Part shown: positions 6,385 through 13,412 of the stretch, in pieces | How the letters are laid out: each line of letters opens with the position of its first letter | Numbering within the stretch: position 1 is the first letter of the stretch | Origin: DASSHA01 sp035693145 | GTDB lineage: Bacteria > Chloroflexota > Limnocylindria > Limnocylindrales > CSP1-4 | Direction: 5' to 3' | Assembly: GCA_035693145.1 (NCBI GenBank) | Contig: DASSHA010000155.1 | Location: forward strand, 1 to 13,540 | DNA: 13,540 bases | Position numbers and translations under genes: made by a program | The notes under the pieces: generated by a model | Database searches by the model: none | What the model was told of the DNA's origin: nothing | Seen by the model: only the letters and a program-made list of their open reading frames with translations

Positions 6385-7848
6385 CTACGCGGCGATGACG
6401 CGGTCTCGACCGGCGCGCTTTGCGCGGTACAGAGCCCGGTCGGCGCTCGCGACGAGGTCGACGATCGGCTGGTCCGGGACCGACGCCACCGCGACGCCGA
6501 CGGAGACGCTCACGCCCGGGACGCCGAAGCGTCGCAGGTCGAGCGCCGCCACGGCCGATCGAACCCGTTCGGCAACCTCGAGCGCGACCAGCCGGTTCGG
6601 GTTCCGCAGCAGCACCGCGAACTCCTCGCCGCCGTAGCGCGCCGGGACGTCGGCCTCGCGAACCGTCGCGGCGATCGAGCGCGCGACCGCCCGCAGCACG
6701 TGGTCGCCGACCTGGTGCCCGAAGCGGTCGTTGAGCGTCTTGAACCGGTCGATGTCGATCATCAGCACGCCGACGGCGTCCTCGGCCCGGCGTCGCCGCG
6801 CGAGAAGGCCGCAGAACTCGTCGAAGTAGCGGCGGTTGGGGAGGCCGGTCAGTGCGTCCGTCGTCGCGGCCGCTTCGGCCTCGCGATGCGAGTACGCGCG
6901 CTCGAGCGCGATCGAGGCCTCGCCGGCGGCGGCCAGCAGCAGCCGCCGAACCGACGGCGGCCACGATCCCGCGACGCGCCGCGAAAGCACGAGCGCGCCG
7001 ACGACCCGGCCGTCGGCGACGAGCGGTTCGGCGAGCGTGTGCTGGAGGCCGTAGACGCTGCCGACGCGGGCGGCGATCCGGGCTGCGACGCGGCGCCCGG
7101 ACGCTCCGTCGAACGGCACGTCCCCGTCGAGCTCCAGCGAGCCTGTGGGCGCCAGCACCGCTGGCTCGGGTTCGGTCACGGTGAGCGCAACGGGAGGCGC
7201 GAGCGCCACGGCGACAGCCCCGGCATCGACCCGCCCGCCGGCGAAGCCCATCGCCGACGGCTCCACCGCCAGCCCGACGGACAACCGTCCGCCGCCGTCG
7301 ATCGCGTTCATCTCGACGAGCGGGTCGTCGAGGTCCGAGATCGGCAGGAGCATCGTCGAGCTCCGCAGGCCGGGCCGGCTGCTGACGAGGGTTGCCTCGA
7401 GGCCACGTGCGCGCGGGCGACGCTGGACGACGACGATGTGATCGGCACCGGTCACGTGGCCCAGCTCCTCGACGATCGCCGCGACGATCGCATCGGGCGA
7501 GACCGACCTCGACAGCCCGCGCAGGATCCGCGCAAAGCCCTCGACCGCGGTTCGCCGGCCGGCCTCGAGGTCACGCACGGCGACCTGGAGGCGCACCGCG
7601 AGCAGCCCGACGACGACGAGGAGCACGAGGAGCAGCCAGTCGAGCGGCCGGGCACGATCGGAGGTCAGGCGGAGGAGCATGAGCACGCCGAGCACCACGA
7701 ATGCTCCAGCGAACGTGCGCCAGCTGGTCCGGAGCGACCGCTCCCCGGCCTCCCCCTCCTCCCCTTCGCGCACCTCACTGCTTCGCACGATCGAAGGATG
7801 GAGACGACCCGCCGGGACGTCCAGCCGGATGCCCGGTACCTGGGTCAC
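6385..7848 (-). CDS. Membrane diguanylate cyclase, GAF-like plus GGEEF
   Basis: Makes cyclic di-GMP from two GTP. The 487-residue protein has two membrane helices (about 44-61 and 69-85), a degenerate GAF-like sensor region (about 103-318, with a strand motif E-P-L-V-A-D-G-R-V-V-G-A-L-V-L) and a C-terminal GGDEF domain (about 325-485). The domain shows TDALTGLPNRRYF, the metal loop MIDIDRFKTLND, and the active-site signature GGEEF (406-410). An inhibitory I-site R-E-A-D (397-400) sits at the usual five residues upstream, so product feedback inhibition is expected. The GTG start overlaps the TGA of the preceding cyclase gene (GTGA), so the two are translationally coupled. No EAL or HD-GYP hydrolase gene is nearby. 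The sensed signal is unknown. Confidence 0.9.
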   Translation of the reverse strand: MTQVPGIRLDVPAGRLHPSIVRSSEVREGEEGEAGERSLRTSWRTFAGAFVVLGVLMLLRLTSDRARPLDWLLLVLLVVVGLLAVRLQVAVRDLEAGRRTAVEGFARILRGLSRSVSPDAIVAAIVEELGHVTGADHIVVVQRRPRARGLEATLVSSRPGLRSSTMLLPISDLDDPLVEMNAIDGGGRLSVGLAVEPSAMGFAGGRVDAGAVAVALAPPVALTVTEPEPAVLAPTGSLELDGDVPFDGASGRRVAARIAARVGSVYGLQHTLAEPLVADGRVVGALVLSRRVAGSWPPSVRRLLLAAAGEASIALERAYSHREAEAAATTDALTGLPNRRYFDEFCGLLARRRRAEDAVGVLMIDIDRFKTLNDRFGHQVGDHVLRAVARSIAATVREADVPARYGGEEFAVLLRNPNRLVALEVAERVRSAVAALDLRRFGVPGVSVSVGVAVASVPDQPIVDLVASADRALYRAKRAGRDRVIAA

Positions 7849-10103
7849 ACGGCGGCCGGTACTTCCGTACTCCGCCTTCGCTTCACGGTGTAGAGCGCGG
7901 CGTCGGCCGCGGCGATCAGGGCGGGCCCCGTTCGACCGTCACGCTGCAGCGTCGCCGCGCCGACCGACACGCCGACCGGCACGTCGCCACGGCCCTCCCC
8001 GTCGAACGCGGCCGTCGCGAAGGCGTCGAGGATGCGGTCCGCCACGAGCCGGGCGGCGGCCGCGTCCGTGTCCGGCAGGATCACCGCGAACTCGTCGCCG
8101 CCGTAGCGGGCCGGGACGTCGGTCGTCCGCAACGTGGAGCGGATCCGCTCCGCGGTCCACGCGAGGACGCGGTCACCGAACAGGTGCCCGAACGTGTCGT
8201 TGACGAGCTTGAAGTCGTCGAGGTCGATCATCAGCAGGCTGAGTCGGCCGCGCGACCGACCGGCCCGGACGATCTCCTCGCCGAGCCGTTCGTGCAGATA
8301 GCGATGGTTGAAGAAGCCGGTCAGCGGATCGCGATCGGCAAGCTCGCGCGCGTCCTCGTAGAGCTTGGCGTTCTCCAGCGCCATCGCCGCTTCGTTGGCC
8401 ATCGTCCGCACCAGCTCGAGCGTCGGCCCCTCGACCGATACGTGGCCGGTCGCGCTGAGCTCCACGAGCCCGATCGATTCGCCGTTCGCGACGAGCGGCA
8501 GCATGACGAGGGTCCTCTGGTCGAGCGTGCGAAGGAGCTCGGTCTCGGCCGGGTCCGCACCGGGATCGTCGGTCGAGACGACCGAGACCACCTGTGCGTC
8601 GAGGACCCGACGTGTCTCCGGATACGGCGCGAGCTGGTACGACGCCTCGAGCGCATCGATCCGGTCGGTCGGCCACGAGCCCCAGGTGAGGAGCCGGTCG
8701 TTCGGTCGGTCCCAGTAGCTGATGACGCACTCGTCCACGCCGACGGCCCGGACGAGGTGCCGCGCGATGAGGTCGGCGACGGCGCGGGGGTCGAGGCTTC
8801 GCGCGAGGTCGCTGCCCATGTCGAGGAGGCGTCGCAGCTCGCCGGCCAGGGCGTCGCTGCGCGCGAGCAGCCGGACCGTCTCGATCGCTGTGGCGGCCTG
8901 GTCGGCCAGGATCATCAGGAGCCGCCGATCGTCGTCGCTGAACTGGTCGAGGCCGAGCTTCGAGAGGGTGATCACACCGATCGTCCGCGCGTCGAACCGC
9001 ATCGGGACGCAGAGCATCGACTCGTCGACCTCGTCGGTCCCGGGGATCGTCGAGCCGCGTGGGTCGCGGTTCGCGTCGTTCACGAGCAGCGGCTCGCCGT
9101 GTTCGGCGACCCAGCCGGTGAAACCCACGCCGAGCCTCGTCTCGAGGACCGCGAAGTCCACCTTCTCGTAGGCGCCCACGCGGCCTTCGAACGCGATCGG
9201 GACCACCTTGTCCGGGTCCTCGATCAGATACACCCGGGCGTTGTGGTAGTCGATGATCCGGCGCGTCTCCTCGACGACGGCGCGGCCGACGCTCTGGACG
9301 GTGTTCTCACGGCTCATCCGCGCCGACGCGGCCCGGAGAACGTCGAGCTGCGCGGCTCGCTGCTGCGTCCGCGCGAACAGCTCGGCGTTGTGGAGGGCCA
9401 CCGAGGCGTGCGTCCCGACCGCGGTGAGGAACTCGACGTCGTCGCGTGACCACGGCCGCCGGGCAGCGGATCCGACGGAGAGGACGCCGATGGAACGGCC
9501 GTCGACGACGAGCGGTGCGACCATCTCGGTTGCGAACCCGAGAACGCCCGGGGCGAGGTCGTCACCCGTGGCGTCGCCCGCGACGCGGACGCGGCCGCTC
9601 TCGATCACCGCGGCGTAGCGACCGTCACCCACGATCCGGCTGCCCACGACCTGCGGCGTGGCGCCGGGGCGTCCGGTCGACGCCTCGACGACGAGCGCGC
9701 CGTCGCGGACGATGCCGAGCGCGGTCGCGTCGGCGTCAAGCACGCGGTTCGTCTCGGTCACGATGGTCCGCAGGATCTCGGCGCGGTCGAACGTGCGCGT
9801 CAGCCGCTCGGCGATGCCGAGCACGGCCGCGACACGCTCGTGGCGTTGTCGATCGGATTCGAGCCGTCGGCGGCCGCCGATCTGCCCCGCTGCCGTCCAC
9901 GCGACGACGATCCCGAACAGCCCGAACGGAATCGTCAGGATCCAGGCGGGATGGTCGAATGGCGCGGCCGTGTCGACGCGGACGAGGACGGACAGCGCGA
10001 TGACGACCGCACCGACGGCGAAGCGGAGCTCGGGGCGGCCCCATAGCAACGGGTTGGACCTCGGTCGACGAAGTCGGACGACCGAGCCGGACAGCGCGCT
10101 CAT
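7845..10103 (-). CDS. Diguanylate cyclase with two TM helices and three GAF domains
   Basis: The 752-residue protein has two N-terminal membrane helices (about 26-43 and 52-73), then three consecutive GAF domains (about 100-245, 253-412, 420-582), and a GGDEF domain (about 585-745). It carries RDPLTGFFNHRYL, MIDLDDFKLVND, an I-site R-T-T-D (659-662) and an intact GGDEF (668-672), so it should be an active, feedback-inhibited c-di-GMP synthase at the inner membrane. Each GAF ends in the usual A-x-x-A-x-x-N or E helix leading to the next, as in signalling relays. I start at ATG 10103, the first ATG before the membrane helices. The frame stays open to a TTG at 10292, but that stretch is Gly/Pro/Thr-rich and unlike a domain. 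No strong ribosome site is seen. The end overlaps the next cyclase gene by 4 bases. Confidence 0.9.
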   Translation of the reverse strand: MSALSGSVVRLRRPRSNPLLWGRPELRFAVGAVVIALSVLVRVDTAAPFDHPAWILTIPFGLFGIVVAWTAAGQIGGRRRLESDRQRHERVAAVLGIAERLTRTFDRAEILRTIVTETNRVLDADATALGIVRDGALVVEASTGRPGATPQVVGSRIVGDGRYAAVIESGRVRVAGDATGDDLAPGVLGFATEMVAPLVVDGRSIGVLSVGSAARRPWSRDDVEFLTAVGTHASVALHNAELFARTQQRAAQLDVLRAASARMSRENTVQSVGRAVVEETRRIIDYHNARVYLIEDPDKVVPIAFEGRVGAYEKVDFAVLETRLGVGFTGWVAEHGEPLLVNDANRDPRGSTIPGTDEVDESMLCVPMRFDARTIGVITLSKLGLDQFSDDDRRLLMILADQAATAIETVRLLARSDALAGELRRLLDMGSDLARSLDPRAVADLIARHLVRAVGVDECVISYWDRPNDRLLTWGSWPTDRIDALEASYQLAPYPETRRVLDAQVVSVVSTDDPGADPAETELLRTLDQRTLVMLPLVANGESIGLVELSATGHVSVEGPTLELVRTMANEAAMALENAKLYEDARELADRDPLTGFFNHRYLHERLGEEIVRAGRSRGRLSLLMIDLDDFKLVNDTFGHLFGDRVLAWTAERIRSTLRTTDVPARYGGDEFAVILPDTDAAAARLVADRILDAFATAAFDGEGRGDVPVGVSVGAATLQRDGRTGPALIAAADAALYTVKRRRSTEVPAAV

Positions 10104-10200
10104 TCGGCCGTCGATCGTCCCACCCGTCGGTGCCGGGACGCCCCCGCTGGACGTACCGACCGGCGTGGACGATCGTCCGCCCGCTCCCGGCGCGGGCGCG

Positions 10201-10229
10201 TTGACCGCTGCGGCGCGGGTGCCTAGACT
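10201..10229 (+). promoter_or_regulatory. Promoter of the mgtE-like/NRAMP operon
   Basis: TTGACC (10201-10206) and TAGACT (10224-10229) are separated by exactly 17 bases. The -35 matches five and the -10 four of six sigma-70 consensus positions. Transcription would start near 10236, about 215 bases before the first start codon, which is unusually far for this compact genome. Confidence 0.65.
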
Positions 10230-10284
10230 CGGCTGACCGGTCGCGCCTCCGTCGCGCGTTCGCGCGCCCAGCGCACCGGTCGTC

Positions 10285-10440
10285 GGAACCAATGCGGAGG
10301 CTCCCTCCCCACGTGGACAGCGGACCCAGTACCGGCGCCCTCCGGCGCCGCATCGACGGGTTCGGTCCCGCTCCGGCGGTGACGCGGACAGCCTGACGAA
10401 GGCTGGCGGCGCCCACCCGCGGCGGGGACGACCCGCTCGC
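10285..10440 (+). ncRNA. Structured leader, possible Mg2+-responsive (M-box-like) riboswitch
   Basis: Within the predicted leader I see GAGGCTCC (10297-10304), identical to an invariant M-box stretch, then a strong hairpin CGGCGCC-CTCC-GGCGCCG (10333-10350) followed by GACGGGT. The order matches the M-box 5' half: GAGGCUCC, a pairing strand, CCC, a small hairpin, then a GGGU strand. Here GACCC (10323-10327) can pair with GGGTT (10358-10362). Two more hairpins share the loop GACGA: CAGCCT/AGGCTG (10389-10405) and GCGGG/CCCGC (10422-10436). The conserved M-box 3' segment (GUGCUAAAGC) is not found, so this may be a divergent class or simply a structured leader. Its place before a magnesium-type NRAMP operon, where M-boxes are known in other bacteria, is the main support. 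Confidence 0.3.
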
Positions 10441-10450
10441 GAGGTGGCAG

Positions 10451-11710
10451 ATGCTCTACCTGAGCCAGGCGATCGGCCGCCCGGTGCTCGACCGGCAGGG
10501 TGAGCCCATCGGCAAGGTCGCCGACCTGATCGTCGCGGTCGGCGATCGCTATCCGCCCGTCACCGGGCTGGTCGTTGCGACCGACCGGCGCAAGATCTTC
10601 GTGCCCTGGTCGTCCGTCAAGTCGGTCGACGCCGCTGGGGCGCGCCTGCGAACCCGGACGATCGACATCGGCAAGTTCCGCCAGCGGCCGAACGAGATCC
10701 TGCTGCGGACCGATCTCATGGACAAGCAGATCGTCGACATCGACGGCCGAAAGGTCGTTCGGGTCAACGACCTCCGGCTCGGCGAGGTCGAGGGCTCGCT
10801 GCGGCTGGTTGCCGTCGACGTCGGCGCGGCCGGCCTCCTCCGCCGGCTCGGCTTCGAGGGCGCCTACCGGCTCATCGCCCGAAACCTCCGGCTGCCGCTG
10901 CCCGAGCGCTACATCGACTGGGAGGAGGTCGACCCGGTCGAGACGTCGATCGCGTCGCTCAAGCTGCGCGTTCCGCACGCCGGCCTCCAGGAGCTCCACC
11001 CGGCGGACCTCGCGGCGATCATCGACCAGCTCGCACCGAAGGACCGCGCCGGAGTTCTCGCCGCCCTCGACGACGAGGCCGCCGCGGACGCGATCGAGGA
11101 GATGGACCCCGGGACGCAGGTCGAGGTGCTCGAGGACCTCGAGCCCGCCCGCGCCGCCGACATCCTCGAGGAGATGTCGCCCGACGACGCGGCCGACCTC
11201 GTGGCGGACCTGTCCGACGAGACTCGCGAGGAGATCCTCGCCCTCATGGAACGCGACGAGGCCGCCGAGGTGCGCGAGCTGCTGGGCTATGCCGAGGACA
11301 CCGCCGGCGGGATCATGACGACCGAGTTCGTGGCCATGCCGTCTTCGCTGACCGCGGGCGAGACGATCGAACGGCTGCGCGAGCTCGAGCCGGACGCGGA
11401 GACGATCTACTACGTCTACGTGACCGACGACGACGAGCGGCTCGTCGGCGTCCTGTCGCTGCGCGACCTCATCGTCGCGCGCCCGGACCAGCCGATCGCG
11501 GACGTGATGATCCGCGAGCCGGTGGCGGTTGCGGTCGAGGCCCACGAGGACGAGGTCGCCCAGGTCGTCGCGCGCTACAACCTGCTCGCGGTCCCGGTCG
11601 TCGACCCCGACGGGCGCCTCGCCGGCATCGTCACGGTCGACGACGCGATCGACACGATCCTGCCGACGGCCTGGAAGCGGCGCCTGCCGCGCCTGTTCGC
11701 GCGGTCGTAG
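10451..11710 (+). CDS. Soluble PRC-barrel / MgtE-N / CBS protein (Mg2+ sensor-like)
   Basis: ATG 10451 is preceded by GAGG (10441-10444) at 6 bases. The 419-residue product has no membrane helix. Residues 1-75 and about 82-160 form two PRC-barrel-like units (I-G-K-V-A-D-L-I-V; DKQIVDIDGRKVVRVNDL). Residues 182-283 are the MgtE N-terminal superhelix (L-H-P-A-D-L-A-A-I-I-D-Q-L, E-E-M-S-P-D-D-A-A-D-L-V-A-D-L), rich in acidic residues. Residues 284-345 and 347-405 are two CBS domains (GGIMTTEFVAM; VVDPDGRLAGIVTVDDAID). In MgtE channels these cytosolic domains bind Mg2+ and close the pore; here the pore domain is absent. The gene lies 24 bases before an NRAMP-like transporter that lacks such domains, so the protein probably senses Mg2+ for it in trans. 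Domain calls are firm; the partnership is inferred. Confidence 0.9.
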   Translation: MLYLSQAIGRPVLDRQGEPIGKVADLIVAVGDRYPPVTGLVVATDRRKIFVPWSSVKSVDAAGARLRTRTIDIGKFRQRPNEILLRTDLMDKQIVDIDGRKVVRVNDLRLGEVEGSLRLVAVDVGAAGLLRRLGFEGAYRLIARNLRLPLPERYIDWEEVDPVETSIASLKLRVPHAGLQELHPADLAAIIDQLAPKDRAGVLAALDDEAAADAIEEMDPGTQVEVLEDLEPARAADILEEMSPDDAADLVADLSDETREEILALMERDEAAEVRELLGYAEDTAGGIMTTEFVAMPSSLTAGETIERLRELEPDAETIYYVYVTDDDERLVGVLSLRDLIVARPDQPIADVMIREPVAVAVEAHEDEVAQVVARYNLLAVPVVDPDGRLAGIVTVDDAIDTILPTAWKRRLPRLFARS

Positions 11711-11734
11711 GCCGGTGGGGATGGTGGGTCGCTG

Positions 11735-13192
11735 ATGCCGCAGCTGCCGTCGGTCCGCGACGTCGCCCGCGGCGCCGGCACGCCCGTGCGCGCGGTCCGG
11801 GCGGCGCGTGACGCGCGCGAGCGGGCGCGGGCCGCCGGCCGGGTGGGACCGGAACGGCCCGTCGTCGCCGCGCCGACGCGTGGAGTGTTCGGTCGGCTTG
11901 CGGACCGGATCGAGGCACGCGAGTTCCTCCGCCTCCGCGGCCGGTTCCGCGGCCGTCGAGGCCTCCTGGCATTCCTCGCGGTCATGGGCCCGGGGTTCAT
12001 CGCGGGGATCGCCGGAAACGATGCGGGCGGGATCACGACGTATTCGCAGATCGGCGCCGTGGCCGGTCTTTCGCTGCTGTGGCTCTTCCCGGTCACGATC
12101 GTGATCCTCGCAATCGTCCAGGAGATGGCCGCGCGCCTCGGCGTCGTGACCGGCCAGGGCCTGAGCGACCTCATCCGTGACCGCTTCGGGGTCCGGTGGA
12201 CGGCGTTCGCGATGCTCGTCCTGCTCATCGCGAACGTCGCCAACACGGTCGCGGAGTTCTCCGGGGCGGCGGCGGCGCTCGAGATCTTCGGGATCTCGCG
12301 CTACCTCGTGGTGCCGATCGTCGCGGTGGCGATCTGGGCGCTGGTCCTGTTCGCCTCCTACCGCGCCGTCGAGCGGGTCTTTCTCGCGACTGCGTTGGTC
12401 TTCGTCGCGTACATCGCGTCGGCGATCCTGGTTCGGCCCGACTGGGGCGAGGTGGGTCGCGCGCTCGTGACCCCGTCGTTCGATCCCACGCCCTCGATCG
12501 TGCTGCTGATGGTCGCGCTCGTCGGCACCACGATCACGCCGTACATGCAGTTCTACCTGCAGAGCGCGGTCGCCGAGAAGGAGATCGACGAGGAGGAGCT
12601 CCGGCTCGAGCAGGTGGACGCCGTCGGTGGCGCGGTCTGGACGAATGTCATCGCCGTCTTCATCGTCGTGGCGACGGCGCTCACGATCGGTGTCGCGGGC
12701 GTCACGATCTCGTCGGCCGCCGAGGCGGCGCAGGCGCTCGAACCTGTTGCCGGTTCGCTGGCCGAGCTGCTCTTCGCGGTCGGCCTGTTCGGGGCGTCGG
12801 TCCTGGCCGCGACGATCATGCCCATCTCGACGGCGTTCGTGATCTGCGAGGCGTTCGGCTGGGAGTCGGGGGTGGGCAGGCGCTTCAGCGACGCCCCCGC
12901 GTTCTTCTCGATCTACACGTTCGTGCTCGCGTTGGGCGCGCTCGTCGTCCTGATCCCGGGAGTCCCGCTCCTGCCGATCATCCTCGCCTCGCAGAACCTC
13001 CAGGGGCTGCTGCTCCCGTTCGTCCTCGTCTTCATGGTCCTGCTCGTCAACGACCGCCGCCTCATGGGCCGCCACGCGAACGGCCGAATCGCGAACGTGC
13101 TCGCGTGGGGTGCCGTCGCCCTCGTCGTCATGCTCGATCTCGTGCTGCTCGGGGTTTCCGGGCTCGACGCCCTGGGCGTGCACGTCGCCTGA
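11735..13192 (+). CDS. NRAMP-family transporter of the magnesium (NRMT) type
   Basis: A 485-residue inner-membrane transporter with about 11 helices and the SLC11/NRAMP fold (GPGFIAGIAGNDAGGITTYSQIG in helix 1; LVGTTITPYMQFYLQSAV in helix 6). Classical Mn2+/Fe2+ NRAMPs have DPGN in helix 1 and A-x-x-M-P-H in helix 6. Here the sites are D96-A-G-G99 and T265-T-I-T268-P-Y, so the Asn and the metal-coordinating Met are lost. From memory, this pattern marks NRAMP-related magnesium transporters, studied in Clostridium and Eggerthella. The neighbouring MgtE-N/CBS gene agrees. The first 75 residues are an Arg-rich extension (about a quarter Arg) not typical of the family; the start at 11735 is supported by GGTGGG 6 bases upstream (11723-11728). 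No in-frame start with a better site is seen. Mg2+ as substrate is inference. Confidence 0.88.
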   Translation: MPQLPSVRDVARGAGTPVRAVRAARDARERARAAGRVGPERPVVAAPTRGVFGRLADRIEAREFLRLRGRFRGRRGLLAFLAVMGPGFIAGIAGNDAGGITTYSQIGAVAGLSLLWLFPVTIVILAIVQEMAARLGVVTGQGLSDLIRDRFGVRWTAFAMLVLLIANVANTVAEFSGAAAALEIFGISRYLVVPIVAVAIWALVLFASYRAVERVFLATALVFVAYIASAILVRPDWGEVGRALVTPSFDPTPSIVLLMVALVGTTITPYMQFYLQSAVAEKEIDEEELRLEQVDAVGGAVWTNVIAVFIVVATALTIGVAGVTISSAAEAAQALEPVAGSLAELLFAVGLFGASVLAATIMPISTAFVICEAFGWESGVGRRFSDAPAFFSIYTFVLALGALVVLIPGVPLLPIILASQNLQGLLLPFVLVFMVLLVNDRRLMGRHANGRIANVLAWGAVALVVMLDLVLLGVSGLDALGVHVA

Positions 13193-13219
13193 GGGCGGGG
13201 CGACCACGAGGCGCCACGT

Positions 13220-13238
13220 CCGCTCGCCTAGCGAGTGG
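13220..13238 (+). terminator. Hairpin after the NRAMP-like gene
   Basis: CCGCTCGC (13220-13227) pairs with GCGAGTGG (13231-13238) over a CTA loop, an 8-bp stem with one G-U pair, 27 bases after the transporter stop. No T-run follows, so it would be an atypical intrinsic terminator or a 3'-end-stabilising hairpin. Confidence 0.4.
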
Positions 13239-13273
13239 AACCGCTGTTGCCCAGGGTTTGCCGAGCGCGCGAT

Positions 13274-13412
13274 GGCCGATCCACTCACAGCATGAGCGAC
13301 ACGGCTGTTGCAGAGCGCCTGGCGAGGCGCGTACCGTCCGAACGACTCGCCAGGTGAGCGGAATGCTCGTGCGGGCCCACTGGCAAGGGCGTCCACGGGC
13401 CGATTCACTCAC
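13274..13412. repeat. 15-base direct repeat flanking a gene start
   Basis: GGCCGATCCACTCAC (13274-13288) and GGCCGATTCACTCAC (13398-13412) agree at 14 of 15 bases and lie 124 bases apart, one upstream of and one inside the last gene. GCTGTTGC is also repeated (13243-13250, 13304-13311). This may reflect a small duplication or rearrangement. Confidence 0.5.
13308..13337 (+). promoter_or_regulatory. Weak candidate promoter of the last gene
   Basis: TTGCAG (13308-13313) and TACCGT (13332-13337) are separated by 18 bases. The match is modest (TTG and TAnnnT conserved). It would start transcription near 13344, just before the ribosome site at 13352. Confidence 0.25.

Larger units (their letters stand above)
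10104..10450. other. Divergent intergenic region with long + strand leader
   Basis: These 347 bases separate the minus cyclase operon from the plus magnesium-module operon. The left part (10104-10200) is GC-rich and contains a 12-bp palindrome (10167-10178). The middle holds a strong plus-strand promoter. The right part (about 10236-10450) would be transcribed as a leader and is dense in hairpins. No convincing minus-strand promoter was found. Confidence 0.6.

Noticed and set aside
4371..6398. Long open frame (675 codons) on the plus strand across polX
   Set aside because: It is antisense to PolX, whose domains and catalytic residues are complete. High GC makes long antisense frames common; its protein is Arg/Asp/Glu-rich without domains.
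6301..9449. Long plus-strand open frames opposite the two diguanylate cyclase genes
   Set aside because: They mirror the GGDEF/GAF genes in antisense and show no domain of their own.
10167..10178. 12-bp perfect palindrome GGACGATCGTCC between divergent operons
   Set aside because: Several palindromes of this length are expected by chance in a window of this size and composition; position alone is not enough.
10104..10292. N-terminal extension of the 3-GAF cyclase to a TTG at 10292
   Set aside because: The extra 63 residues are Gly/Pro/Thr low complexity, with no ribosome site before the TTG, and they overlap the plus-strand promoter.
10389..10440. Intrinsic terminator in the leader
   Set aside because: The hairpins are GC-rich but no T-run follows either, so I treat them as leader structure.
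10223..13408. Open frame of over 1000 codons on the minus strand opposite the Mg2+ module
   Set aside because: It covers two well-recognised plus-strand genes, the leader and the terminator region. The product is charged low-complexity sequence, typical of antisense shadow frames.
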